The notes beneath the pieces were generated by a model. That model was given only the letters and a program-made list of their open reading frames with translations, was not told the DNA's origin and did not search any database. A program made the position numbers and the translations under genes. From Rhizobacter sp. OV335 (lineage in GTDB: Bacteria > Pseudomonadota > Gammaproteobacteria > Burkholderiales > Burkholderiaceae_C), in the NCBI RefSeq assembly GCF_900142965.1, contig NZ_FRCQ01000029.1, forward strand, positions 1-64,000: a stretch of DNA of 64,000 bases, given 5' to 3'. This document shows, piece by piece, positions 44,393-53,563 of the stretch (within the stretch, counting starts at the first letter, position 1; each line of letters begins with the position of its first letter).

Positions 44393-44417
44393 CAAAAGAA
44401 AAGCCGCTGTGGCGGCT
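44393..44417 (-). terminator. Intrinsic terminator on the minus strand
   Basis: On the minus strand AGCCGC-CACA-GCGGCT forms a six-pair stem followed by TTTCTTTT. It lies about 90 bp past the stop of the 44505-44804 gene and would end that transcript before the next minus-strand unit. Confidence 0.7.
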
Positions 44418-44504
44418 GCGCGCCTTGGTTCTCAGGCTGTCAAACCCGACCTGCGATGTGGCAGGCCGGGGGACTTTAGCACTGGCGATGCGGGCGGTTT
44501 TCAG

Positions 44505-44804
44505 TCAGTCCCGCGGGTCGCCAAACGTCTCGATGAATTCATCGATGAATCGCTGCGATCCGGTGAGCGTCAGCGTGATCGCATGCCACCCACCGTCTTC
44601 GACGTTCACCTGCAGGTCGTGATCCCAGTCCATGCCTTCATCCGCAGGACCGTGCGTGTGCGGGAAGCGGCGCCAAGCCCAATCGAGGAGGTGTTGGGCT
44701 TCGGCCAGCGCGGCGGGGTGGTGCTCGGCGGCGGTGGAGGCGAGGGCCTCCAGGGTGGAGATGCCTTCGGAGTTGTCGCTGAGGTCGAAAGTCAAATACT
44801 GCAT
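44505..44804 (-). CDS. Hypothetical acidic protein (99 residues)
   Basis: Begins MQYLTFDLSDNSEGISTLEALAS and contains AEAQHLLDWAWRRFPHTHGPADEG, DWDHDLQVNVEDGGWHAITLTLTG and SQRFIDEFIETFGD. Acidic, no signal peptide, coherent alpha/beta pattern, so likely a real cytoplasmic protein. ATG 44804 chosen; a TTG five codons upstream has no better ribosome site. A terminator lies downstream on the same strand. No family recognised; size and acidity would suit an immunity or anti-factor protein, but nothing proves it. Confidence 0.65.
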   Translation of the reverse strand: MQYLTFDLSDNSEGISTLEALASTAAEHHPAALAEAQHLLDWAWRRFPHTHGPADEGMDWDHDLQVNVEDGGWHAITLTLTGSQRFIDEFIETFGDPRD

Positions 44805-44837
44805 TGGTCGAGCATACAAAGGATGACTGCTTCAGAC

Positions 44838-44854
44838 GGCGGATTCAACCGGTC
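44838..44854 (+). repeat. Solo copy of the IS30-type terminal repeat
   Basis: GGCGGATTCAACCGGTC occurs here exactly as at the left end of the IS30 element (49721-49737) and inverted at its right end (50933-50949). The match stops after 17 bp. It marks the far side of the 1539-residue nuclease-like gene. Confidence 0.8.
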
Positions 44855-44982
44855 CCGTGACAACTTTCCGGCAAAGCTGTCGCTCGATGCGCCTAGCGAC
44901 AAGGAACCGCAGTTGTCCTACCCGGTTGGAGGACCGTCTTGACCAGCGGAGTCATGTGCACTATTCCACGGATTGATCGGGA

Positions 44983-47900
44983 TCAGCCTTTCGTTGGCGT
45001 GAAAGGCGGTGCAGCTGGGAAGGGCGCGGGTGGCTGCGTTTCCGCATTTATAGCGGGCTCCTCATCGGGGACGCTCGCCATGAGCAGCACGGGCTTCTCG
45101 TCTGAGTGCGGGTTTTCCGGAGTCTTTTCAACTGTCTCAACGAGCGGGGTCGTCCGGCTTGTCTCTGCGGCGTCCTCAGCCGTTTTCATCAGCCAAGGGG
45201 TACGGCCAACCATCAATACCTTGACGTTGACCGGTCGGAGTCGCGGGGGAGCTTCCTTTGCCCGATGCAGACCTTCCTGAATGAAGGGTGCCAGATACTC
45301 GAGCGTTCTTCTTACTGCCCGAGTACGCTCCATGTCTGCCGGCTTGTAGAGGTACACCGCATCCGTTGGCGTGAGCAGGTTCATGAGGAACTGCACTAGC
45401 TTTTCCGGCAGGTCAGCCGGGCAGTTTTTGTTCCTTGCCAGACCCTCGGTGACGTGACACAACAGCTCACCGAAGGCGCCCATGGTCGTGGATGACTGTG
45501 ATAGCACCTGGAGACATTCGAGAGTCGCGGTCAGCACTGAGTCGAACAGAATGGTGTCGCTGTTCAAGTACTGCTTGAACCGTGCGACACCTCCCTTGAG
45601 CCAATTGGTGCCCTGTTGGCAGAGCAATGCAAGGTCGAAACCCCCGAGCATCACGAAAGAGCGGTTTGAAAGAAACATCCTTGCGGCAGCTAGCGAATAC
45701 GCCGACTGCATAAGCGCCAGCAGCTGCAACGCGTGCATCAGGACAACCTGAGGCCAGACTCCCTGAATCTGCAAGTGTCCGGCCCACGAACGAAGACGCC
45801 CGTCGACGGTAAAGATGTGCGCACCCGTCTCAGCAGCAACAAGCAAGACCGAATAGTCCTCTTCGCCGATGACCTTGCGCAGACTCTGCAGAAGTGGCTG
45901 CTGCTCTTCCGGGCCGTAGGCAGCCACGACCGTCGTAAACCCGTCGATTGCGTCAGCGATTGATTGCAGGAACTGAATGTTGCGCGCATGGTCGGCCGGC
46001 GTAATCTCAACGAAGCCCAACTTCCCATTCGCCTCGAAAGCTTGACCCCAGGACCGGGCCAATTTCGCCTCTTCCAGCGCCCCGACGACCCTGTCACGTG
46101 TACGAGAGCAAACGAGAATCTTAGGTAGGATAGACAGCACGTCAAGCTGGTCCAGAGCCGCGAGTTCACACAGTGTGGCTGCGTCGATGACGTAGGCGGC
46201 CGAGGCCTCTTTCAGCACCGACAGTGCGGACTGAATCTCTGGTTCGGTCCCTTCGCACACAAAAAGCGAAGGCCCGTCCGACGGCCACCCACGCACCAAC
46301 TCCAAAGTGCTGCGCCCCACAAGGCGAGCAAGGCCGCCCAGGGTAATCGGAATCTTCGAGTAGTTCTCGAACGCGTTTCTTGAGTGCTCACCATTTCGCT
46401 TTAACTGCTCGAGGACACCCGAGAAGTCCATGCCATCCGCGGTCTTTCGGATGGGCACTGACATTGCATTGGGAACTGGCGTCAGCGAGGCGTCGATGGC
46501 TTGTTTCGCCAAGCCGAGCAACCGGCGGTGCGAAGACTCGATGGCGACAACCGTGAACCTTCGTACTGAACCAAAGGCCCCCTCAACGGCAACCTCTTCG
46601 TCGACCGCACGACCGATGAAGGGCTGAACGTGTTGAGACGCTGAACTCTTGAACTCAACCGTCTCTGGCAAGTCAGTCAACGGCTCCGGGTCCAAGGTAA
46701 TCCATACCCGCATTCCATCGGCATCGCGGACCGTGACCGCGCAACCCGGGCCAACCAAGGGGAGCTTCTCCTCCATGTTCGGAAGCTCGTCCGTAATGGC
46801 GCAGCACGTGAGAAGGAAGGCCGACGCGGCCTCGACGTTCTCCATGTTCTCGCGCCGAAGCCGATACATCCGGCGCATTCCGTTCTCTGCGAGCCCATGC
46901 CGAAGCTCCAACGCAGCGACCTGGCTGACTTGCTGAATGCTGCCTTCGAGCCGCTCCGGGAAAGTCTTGAGCAACTCGATGAGTGCGGAAGTCGGTTCGC
47001 CGCGAACGGCCACCATGAACTTGAACAACCAACTCGACGCGTGGTTTGGCGCAGCCCGATGCTGCGCAGTGGCGAGGGTCTTGAGCAATGCCCAGTCCCC
47101 AGCGCTCTGCCCCAGCTCCATGGCGAGTGAGCGCGCGTTGTCGTCCTCAGCCCATCCAGTAGGAAACGACTCAATCAGCTTCTTGGCACCCCGGAGGCCG
47201 CCGGAACGGACCGGGGCGTGCAACCAGCGCGTGTGCAATTCGCAGTGGTGGCCAAGTGGAAGCACCTTTGCATAGGCCGCAGACGCTTCCTCGTAGCGCT
47301 TCGCCTCAAACAGGAGTTCTGCAAGGAGCAGGGTTGTCTCAGGCCCATCCTCTCGGCTCGCAGCAACCGTAGCCAACTCAATTGCGTGCTCGGCTGCGCC
47401 CGAGTCCTTCGATAGCAGCAGAATGCGGGCCGCACCAAGCAGAGTCGTGAAGGTCGTCTTCTCGTCCAGGGGCTGTGCCTTGACTTCTTCGACCGCTTTG
47501 TCACGCAGCGGCGAGAAGTACATCCCCATCCAACGGATAGACCGCATCGCGTCCAGCGTGTCAGGACGAGAGCGCTCGACTTTTTCTGCGGCGGCAATTG
47601 CCAGGTCGACCAAGCCGATGTCGGCCGCGTGCGCTGCCGCCTGCGCCAAGCTGACCAAGCCTCCTTCATCAAGCTGGCCGACAACCTCGCGCCCACGCGT
47701 CTTCAGTTTGTCGACTAAGCCAGCTTGGTTCAATGCATCCAGCTCCATGCGAAGCAGGCCTGATGAGGCAATACCATGTGCCGCGGCCTCCTGCGCCACT
47801 GTGATTGCATCCATTGGCCGCTTGAGCATGAGATAGGCGAATCCGAGGTGTGAGGCCGCGTCAGCGACCGTCCGCTTCGACTGAACGGACCAAAGCCGGT

Positions 47901-49602
47901 CCAGGCGCGGCTCGAACGCAGCGACGGCGGTGTTCAGCGCATCAGCAATAGAGGCGTCGACAAGTCGATAGGTTGAGCGAACTCCGTTGGTAGTCGCCGC
48001 CTCCAGCGCAATCGTCAGGGCCGCATGGCGCGTGTAGAAGCCCGCGTCCGACGCCTTCAGGGACCGAATGCTGAAGTCAATGGCTGCTGGAAACTCGTTG
48101 GCTGACCGCCGCCCCCAGGCCAGCATCTGCAGAACGTCTGCGCTGTCCCGATCGGCCAGTGGCGCGTCCGTCTGTTGAATGGAGTCGCCATGCACGATTC
48201 GGGCGCTGGCCAGCGCAATCCAGACGTAGACCGAGTTGGGGAAGCGCTCTTTCGCGGTCAAACCAGCGGCAATTGCTCCGTCGACATCCTTCTTCAGCAA
48301 GAGACCTCGGATGCGCGCAGCAACCACCTTATCGTCATCACTCGACAGGTCAGCAGCCTTCAAGAAATCGTCAGCTGCTTGTTCGATGTTGCCGAGGTGC
48401 CAATGGCAGGCGCCTCGCTGCAGATACCAGTGAGCGCGTTGATGCGCGTCGAATGGACCGAGGTCCTTGCCCAGCGTCGTGATGTCTGCCAGGGCGTCCT
48501 CGTATCGAAACTGCTTCAACTTCTCATTGATGCCGTCGAGTTGGCCGCCGATAACCTTGTTGACGGCATCGGGGCGTCCGCTGGGCAACGCAATTTCAGA
48601 CGCGCGTGCTTCGACTGCTCGCGGTGTCGCACCGACGCCAATCCCAAGCGTGGCGGCACCGGTGCCTTCCAGAACACGTTCGTAGACGGATTCCGCAGCA
48701 CCACCCAGCGCGGCAAGAGTCGGTTGAGGAAGCCTCGACGCACCACTGCTGCGATGCCTTGCAAATGCCGCTGAGAGCGTGCTGCTGATCTGGCCGTCCA
48801 GATTCGCGGCGGTGACGTGCGCCGCAAGGGGGTTCAGGCGCTGACAGGCGCCAACCAACTCTGCCCAAATCGAGGTAGGTGCGACGGGGTGAGCCAAGCC
48901 GAACACCCGCTGAATGCGCGAGAGAATGTCGGCAAACTCCGGGGTGGTTTGCGTCGACAGTCGATGGGATACAAACCACAGGTGCGAGCAGAAGCTGCGC
49001 AGCTCGTCGGGATGCATAGGTCCTTCGACAATGTCTCGCACAATCCCTTCGATGGTGGCGAGCGCACCCCGGATAGGTTCGGAACTGAAGCGCGGCGCTG
49101 TCACTTTCAAGACGAAGTCTGCGCCGTTGGTTGAGGTCCGAGCGAACTCCGATACTCGCTCGGCGCCGCGGACGTTGGAGTCCCCGTCGCCGTCGTACAC
49201 CACCGCGATGCGGTCTACCCAAGGCGTAAAGAGGGCCACATTCTTGAAGTCAAACCAAGCGCCTGTTAGCGCCTCCCGGAAGGGGCCATTGGACGCTGTC
49301 GACTTCAGAGTCTGCTTGACCTGCAGCAGTACCTTGTGGACAGTCCCCGCACGGTCTTCAACGAGGCAGACCAAGTCGTCGGTGTTGTAGGTCAGGACCC
49401 TGACCTGAAACTGCAGGCCAACGACGGTTCCTTCCGGAAGCAGGGCGGTGGGCTCCCCGGTGAACTGGGCAAGCAGATAGACCGCCTGCACCCGGGACTC
49501 GTACGAGCCACCCTCGTTGCTCGTTGAACGCGGGTTGGACACCTGCTTAGGCTTGACCTTGGTAGGCGCTTTCGCTGGGGGCTTAGTCTTTGGCTTGGCC
49601 AT
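44983..49602 (-). CDS. Giant putative defence protein: REase-like, TPR, GreAB-C-like and PIN-like domains
   Basis: 1539 residues from MAKPKTK (ATG 49602); an in-frame extension reaches into the IS30 end and is not used. After a Lys/Pro-rich start, residues 33-200 resemble a PD-(D/E)xK nuclease of the DUF4297/Cap4 kind: SYESRVQAVYLLAQF, TDDLVCLVEDRAG and LLQVKQT, giving acidic residues followed by Q94-x-K96. About 390-900 is helical with TPR-like pairs (HWYLQRGACHWHLGNIEQAADDFLKAADL). Residues 945-1035 (GPGCAVTVRDADG ... QPFIGRAVDEEVAVEGAFG) resemble the GreA/GreB C-terminal domain. Residues 1135-1275 look like a PIN nuclease (YVIDAATLCELAALDQLDVL ... IFTVDGRLRSWAG). No NTPase motif. GC is lower than the flanks. 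IS30 lies 119 bp upstream; FRG and Abi_C genes follow beyond it. Function inferred. Confidence 0.8.
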   Translation of the reverse strand: MAKPKTKPPAKAPTKVKPKQVSNPRSTSNEGGSYESRVQAVYLLAQFTGEPTALLPEGTVVGLQFQVRVLTYNTDDLVCLVEDRAGTVHKVLLQVKQTLKSTASNGPFREALTGAWFDFKNVALFTPWVDRIAVVYDGDGDSNVRGAERVSEFARTSTNGADFVLKVTAPRFSSEPIRGALATIEGIVRDIVEGPMHPDELRSFCSHLWFVSHRLSTQTTPEFADILSRIQRVFGLAHPVAPTSIWAELVGACQRLNPLAAHVTAANLDGQISSTLSAAFARHRSSGASRLPQPTLAALGGAAESVYERVLEGTGAATLGIGVGATPRAVEARASEIALPSGRPDAVNKVIGGQLDGINEKLKQFRYEDALADITTLGKDLGPFDAHQRAHWYLQRGACHWHLGNIEQAADDFLKAADLSSDDDKVVAARIRGLLLKKDVDGAIAAGLTAKERFPNSVYVWIALASARIVHGDSIQQTDAPLADRDSADVLQMLAWGRRSANEFPAAIDFSIRSLKASDAGFYTRHAALTIALEAATTNGVRSTYRLVDASIADALNTAVAAFEPRLDRLWSVQSKRTVADAASHLGFAYLMLKRPMDAITVAQEAAAHGIASSGLLRMELDALNQAGLVDKLKTRGREVVGQLDEGGLVSLAQAAAHAADIGLVDLAIAAAEKVERSRPDTLDAMRSIRWMGMYFSPLRDKAVEEVKAQPLDEKTTFTTLLGAARILLLSKDSGAAEHAIELATVAASREDGPETTLLLAELLFEAKRYEEASAAYAKVLPLGHHCELHTRWLHAPVRSGGLRGAKKLIESFPTGWAEDDNARSLAMELGQSAGDWALLKTLATAQHRAAPNHASSWLFKFMVAVRGEPTSALIELLKTFPERLEGSIQQVSQVAALELRHGLAENGMRRMYRLRRENMENVEAASAFLLTCCAITDELPNMEEKLPLVGPGCAVTVRDADGMRVWITLDPEPLTDLPETVEFKSSASQHVQPFIGRAVDEEVAVEGAFGSVRRFTVVAIESSHRRLLGLAKQAIDASLTPVPNAMSVPIRKTADGMDFSGVLEQLKRNGEHSRNAFENYSKIPITLGGLARLVGRSTLELVRGWPSDGPSLFVCEGTEPEIQSALSVLKEASAAYVIDAATLCELAALDQLDVLSILPKILVCSRTRDRVVGALEEAKLARSWGQAFEANGKLGFVEITPADHARNIQFLQSIADAIDGFTTVVAAYGPEEQQPLLQSLRKVIGEEDYSVLLVAAETGAHIFTVDGRLRSWAGHLQIQGVWPQVVLMHALQLLALMQSAYSLAAARMFLSNRSFVMLGGFDLALLCQQGTNWLKGGVARFKQYLNSDTILFDSVLTATLECLQVLSQSSTTMGAFGELLCHVTEGLARNKNCPADLPEKLVQFLMNLLTPTDAVYLYKPADMERTRAVRRTLEYLAPFIQEGLHRAKEAPPRLRPVNVKVLMVGRTPWLMKTAEDAAETSRTTPLVETVEKTPENPHSDEKPVLLMASVPDEEPAINAETQPPAPFPAAPPFTPTKG

Positions 49603-49720
49603 GAGGTCAATGCTGGCGCTTGTTGCGTCGGTGGCTTCCCTCAGCGAGGTCTGGGACCCGCGGAGGGGAGACATTGAATGGGTAGGACGTATGTTTATAC
49701 GGCTAAAGACAGCAACCGCT

Positions 49721-50949
49721 GGCGGATTCAACCGGTCATCGCAACACATTCGCTGAATCTCTCAGCGGGCGTTTGGAAGCCGAGCGTCTTGCGCGGCCTC
49801 TCGTTCAATTGTCTGGCGATCGAGTTGAGCTGAAGCTGTGAGTAGCCCGAGATGTCGATGCCCTTTGGCAGGTACTGCCTGAGCAGCCCGTTGGTATTCT
49901 CGTTGCTACCCCGTTGCCAAGGACTTCGAGGGTCACAGAAGTAGACCTGGATGTCGGTGGCCATGGTGAATCGCTTGTGCCCATGCATCTCCGTGCCTCG
50001 ATCCCAGGTGAGCGATTTGTAGAGCTCCTGCGGCAGCTTGCGGGCGTTCCTGATGAGTGCGTTGACGACCGTCTGCGAGTCCTTGCCGTCCAGCTTCACC
50101 AGCATCACGTATCGCGTCTGGCGCTCCACCAAGGTCGCGATCTGGCTGTTGCCGCTGCCAAAGACCAAGTCGCCTTCCCAATGACCAGGCACTGCCCGGT
50201 CCTCGATTGATGCGGGCCGCTCGCTGATCGACACCGCGTCGGCGATCTGACCGTGGATCGCGGTCTTCTGCGTGTAGGAACGAGCGCGACGCATCCCGCG
50301 CGTGCGCCGCAGATGCTCCAGCAGTTCCTTCTTCAAGGCACCGCGCGCTTGAATGAACAGACTGCGGTAGATCGTCTCGTGTGACACGTGAAGGCTCGGG
50401 GCGCTCGGATAAGTATGCTTGAGCCAACCAGCGATTTGCTCCGGTGACCACAGCATCCGAAGCATGTCCGCCACGATGCCAGCCAGAGCGTGGTTCTTGG
50501 CCAATTTGCAGAGCTTCGGTCGAAGAGCGCGCTCCCAGGCAGCTTGGTCTGCCAGGGTCGCCCGATAGCCATCCAGGCCGCCGTTGCGTCCGATCTCCCG
50601 GCTGATGGTCGACGGCGCTCTTCCAAGGCGGGCGGCGATTGAACGCATCGAATGACCGACTGTCAGCGCACGTGAGATCTCTTCTCGTTCTTCCAGCGAC
50701 AGCGCGGTTGCGCAGCGCCGACGCTCGAGCGGTCGAATGCCACCCGTCTTCGACAGGATGTTGTGGATCGACGTGTGCGGCCGGTCAAACAGCTTGCCGA
50801 TCTCATGAAGCGTCCAGCCTTCCTTCCAACGCGCCCACATCAACGCCTTCTGCGTGGCGGTGTAGTACGTTCGCGTGCGGTACTTCATTTGCAACACTCC
50901 TTCTGCCTGAGCAGTGGTTAGTGTGTTGCGTCGACCGGTTGAATCCGCC
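49721..50949 (-). mobile_element. IS30-family insertion sequence, apparently intact
   Basis: 1229 bp bounded by inverted repeats: left 49721-49748 and right 50922-50949, both GGCGGATTCAACCGGTC, two differing bases, then CGCAACACA when read inward. A 2-bp CT duplication flanks the element, within the 2-3 bp target duplications known for IS30. One transposase gene fills it, and its stop codon lies inside the left repeat. No disruption seen, so it may be active. Confidence 0.93.
49728..50888 (-). CDS. IS30-family transposase
   Basis: 386 residues from ATG 50888, which has GGAG eight bases upstream; a GTG at 50897 is an alternative. Two N-terminal helix-turn-helix parts (ALMWARWKEGWTLHEIGKLFDRPHTSIHNIL and SLEEREEISRALTVGHSMRSIAARLGRAPSTISREI) precede the DDE catalytic core: GHWEGDLVFG, LTWDRGTEM and SPWQRGSNENTNGLLRQYLPKG provide the acidic triad. 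Ends RPRKTLGFQTPAERF as usual for IS30. Full family length, no frameshift. Confidence 0.97.
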   Translation of the reverse strand: MKYRTRTYYTATQKALMWARWKEGWTLHEIGKLFDRPHTSIHNILSKTGGIRPLERRRCATALSLEEREEISRALTVGHSMRSIAARLGRAPSTISREIGRNGGLDGYRATLADQAAWERALRPKLCKLAKNHALAGIVADMLRMLWSPEQIAGWLKHTYPSAPSLHVSHETIYRSLFIQARGALKKELLEHLRRTRGMRRARSYTQKTAIHGQIADAVSISERPASIEDRAVPGHWEGDLVFGSGNSQIATLVERQTRYVMLVKLDGKDSQTVVNALIRNARKLPQELYKSLTWDRGTEMHGHKRFTMATDIQVYFCDPRSPWQRGSNENTNGLLRQYLPKGIDISGYSQLQLNSIARQLNERPRKTLGFQTPAERFSECVAMTG

Positions 50950-51231
50950 CTGCAAAGCCGTCACCACAGAGTCGCTGACTGCCTCAGGCTGAATGCAGTC
51001 AACGTGCGCCTGCTGAGCGACCGCTCCGGCCGAAAGAAGAAGCTTCTATCATCAATGATGATGACGCTACTACGTCGGCGAACTCCTCTCCGGCGCGGCA
51101 GGTATGTCCGTAGCAAAGCGACCGAGGCCGAACCAGCTTCGTCGATGAACGCCCGCTTTTGGCGAGGTAGCAATCCTCGCTAAACTTCGTAGCCAGCGCT
51201 CACGATTGGTGGGCAACGCAGGGCAAAGTCC
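50950..51231. other. Intergenic leader of the FRG gene
   Basis: 282 bp between the IS30 right end and the FRG gene, with no convincing gene. It contains a 15-bp near-perfect palindrome ATCATCA-A-TGATGAT at 51048-51062, a possible binding site, and the rest is less GC-rich than the chromosome around it. Promoter boxes not assignable. Confidence 0.5.
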
Positions 51232-52587
51232 ATGTACAACTTTCTCGTTACGAGTCAAGACGGCGCATGGGAGGGGGACGACTACGAGTACGAGCGCAGC
51301 CGCTTTCTCGAATACACGAACAGTGACATCGCCTCGCGGTTCGAGGAGCTCAAGACGCCTCAGATAGAAACCCTGCTGAAGTTCCCTTGCCTGTTCGCCT
51401 ACGAGGGCTCCGTGAAGCCGATGCGCGTCGGCCGGCTGCTTGAGGTCAAGCGTCGCGACAACGGCCGCAAGCTGTACCTCCGGTTCAGCATCGATCTGAA
51501 CATACAACCGATTCCGCACGAGAGTATCGACCAGCTGAAGCGCGCGCTGGACATACGCAATTGGGAGCTCAACCGCACCCATTGGGCGATCAAGGAAGAG
51601 GATCTGCTTGCGATCCTGAATCGCGAGAACTTGGCCGACGCCTCCTCGGTGGCGGAGTCCCCCAAGATTCAGCAAGGAGATCTCCCCCCGGTACCAGCGC
51701 CCGACAATCTGGCGGCTTCAGTTGACGCGTTCATCAAGTTGGTAGTCGAAATGGCTGACGCATCGAGAGAGGTGTTCTATCGCGGACACTCGAACCGAAC
51801 GAAGTACAAACTGCTGCCATCACTCTTTCGGACCAACGAGGGAGGCGAGCCCATATACCGGGACGCAGAGGACACGATGTGTCGCGAACTCTTGGTTTCC
51901 AACTCCGCGGACTTTCAAGGCGACGTCTACACACTGGATCGACTAGTGCGAATGCAGCATTACGCTCTCCCGACGCGTCTTTTGGACATTACGTCCAACC
52001 CTCTGATCGCCTTGTACTTCGCGTGCATGAGCAACCCTGACGATCAAGGCGAAGTGATTAGCTTCTCGATGGAACGCGCAACGGTGAAATACTTCGACTC
52101 CGACACGGCCAGTTGCATCGCCAATCTCTCGCGCCTCTCCAAAGCATCGAAGGACTCGTTGGACCTGCTCAACGATGCCAACATTGCCGATTTCAATCAG
52201 CGTCAATCGGTGAAACAGCTGCTGCACTTCATCAAGGAGGAGAAGCCTTACTTCGATGATCGAATCGACCCTGAGCACCTGCGCTCGGTGATCTGCGTCA
52301 AAGGAAAGCGCACCAACAGCCGCATCTCGTTCCAGTCGGGTGCATTTCTCTTGTTCGGTGAAGAAGCAACTCTCAAGGAGGAGGGCTCATCCACGATCTC
52401 AGTCGCGCGTATTGCCATTGAAAATAAGGCCGGGCTGCTGCGGCAACTCGATACGCTCAATATCAACCAGAGCACCGTGTTCCCATACATCGAGAATTCA
52501 GCTAAGTACATCGCGCATCGATACCGACTCCAGTCTCTCAATGAGGTCGTCACTGGCGAGGCGAAAGGCTCGGCCGACGGCTCCTGA
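51232..52587 (+). CDS. FRG-domain protein (defence-associated)
   Basis: 451 residues. The N-terminal 150 residues (YNFLVTSQDGAWEGDDYEYERSRFLEYTN) are of unknown type. From about 165 comes the FRG domain named for its Phe/Arg-Gly motif: EVFYRGHSNRTKYKLLPSLFR, then RMQHYALPTRLLDITSNPLIALYFACM and, later, RISFQSGAFLLFGE. FRG proteins are frequent in phage-defence and toxin neighbourhoods; an ADP-ribosyl-transferase-like activity has been proposed but is not generally proven. The ATG at 51232 starts a soluble protein. It is 151 bp ahead of the Abi_C gene on the same strand and both are of lower GC than the flanks. Confidence 0.9.
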   Translation: MYNFLVTSQDGAWEGDDYEYERSRFLEYTNSDIASRFEELKTPQIETLLKFPCLFAYEGSVKPMRVGRLLEVKRRDNGRKLYLRFSIDLNIQPIPHESIDQLKRALDIRNWELNRTHWAIKEEDLLAILNRENLADASSVAESPKIQQGDLPPVPAPDNLAASVDAFIKLVVEMADASREVFYRGHSNRTKYKLLPSLFRTNEGGEPIYRDAEDTMCRELLVSNSADFQGDVYTLDRLVRMQHYALPTRLLDITSNPLIALYFACMSNPDDQGEVISFSMERATVKYFDSDTASCIANLSRLSKASKDSLDLLNDANIADFNQRQSVKQLLHFIKEEKPYFDDRIDPEHLRSVICVKGKRTNSRISFQSGAFLLFGEEATLKEEGSSTISVARIAIENKAGLLRQLDTLNINQSTVFPYIENSAKYIAHRYRLQSLNEVVTGEAKGSADGS

Positions 52588-52738
52588 GATGCTCCACGGC
52601 TCTGTGCTGCCCCAGCAGCCCATCAAAGAACTCGCACATGATAGGAACTCTGGCTGAGCCACAAGGCTATTCGGCTACGACCGGCTAGGTACCTTCACCG
52701 GCGGTTACCCGGCGACCGCTTCAACTCCACGCGCGACC

Positions 52739-53563
52739 ATGGCAGCTTCGCAAACCGCACCGCTCAACGACGAGATCATTGTTGCACTCGGGCAGCTTGT
52801 CGACGACGCTCAGACGGGCCGGCGCGATCCGAGCCATTCGGATATCGAGCACTTGATCCTGCGGCACTCGCTGCGGGCGGGGGATCCCAACAGCAACGGG
52901 CAGACCGTCGGCAAGATGAAGCGGATTCGAGCCGTCCTGAGCTGGGCCTTGGAAGGTGCGCCCGATGCTGGCGGTTCGTTCGCGATCTCGTTTGTCTCAC
53001 TGGTACGCGGGCACGGAGGTTTCAGAGTTGGATCACCCAACTACGTCGGTGCGGATGCTCTCGGCAACTGCATAGCGGCGTTTGCGTCGGAGGGATTCGT
53101 CCTGGGAGTTGACGGAGACCTTCGGGCCAAGGTGCTCGACGCACTGACAGGCATGGCGCTGACCGATGCACTAATGACGTACGTGCGTCGCGCCAAAAAA
53201 GGCGCGGAAGACGCCGCGCTGGAGGTGGGGACCGGAAAGGATTTGGTCGAAGCGGTGGCGGCACATGTCCTTCAGCAGAAGTTCGGTGCGTACTCGCCTC
53301 AGGCCAACTTTCCGACGCTGCTCGGTCAGGCCTTTGTAGCGCTGAACTTGTCCACGCCGCAGAGCCCTGTCCTGGCAGGAGAACCGGCGCAACGGCGTGT
53401 GGAGCGTGCCATGTATGAACTCGCCTGCGCTGTCAATCAGCTTCGCAACAAGCAAGGCACGGGACACGGTCGCCCATGGCTGCCTACTTTGACCGATGCC
53501 GAGGCACGCTCTGCGATTGAATCTATGGGGCTTGTTGCCGAGTTTCTGCTGCTTCGTATGTGA
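52739..53563 (+). CDS. Abortive infection protein with Abi_C domain
   Basis: 274 residues. The C-terminal 90 residues carry the Abi_C signature: RRVERAMYELACAVNQLRNKQGTGHGRPWLPTLTDAEARSAIESMGLVAEFLL, with the RNKxGTGHGR core. The N-terminal part includes SDIEHLILRHSLRAGDPN and MKRIRAVLSWALEG, also seen in members. Abi proteins kill or arrest infected cells; the mechanism of this family is unsettled. The ATG at 52739 begins MAASQTAPL. Probably transcribed with the FRG gene. Confidence 0.88.
   Translation: MAASQTAPLNDEIIVALGQLVDDAQTGRRDPSHSDIEHLILRHSLRAGDPNSNGQTVGKMKRIRAVLSWALEGAPDAGGSFAISFVSLVRGHGGFRVGSPNYVGADALGNCIAAFASEGFVLGVDGDLRAKVLDALTGMALTDALMTYVRRAKKGAEDAALEVGTGKDLVEAVAAHVLQQKFGAYSPQANFPTLLGQAFVALNLSTPQSPVLAGEPAQRRVERAMYELACAVNQLRNKQGTGHGRPWLPTLTDAEARSAIESMGLVAEFLLLRM

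Noticed and set aside
51070-51675. 201-residue minus-strand frame over the FRG gene
   Set aside because: Antisense shadow of the FRG-domain gene with no recognisable domain.
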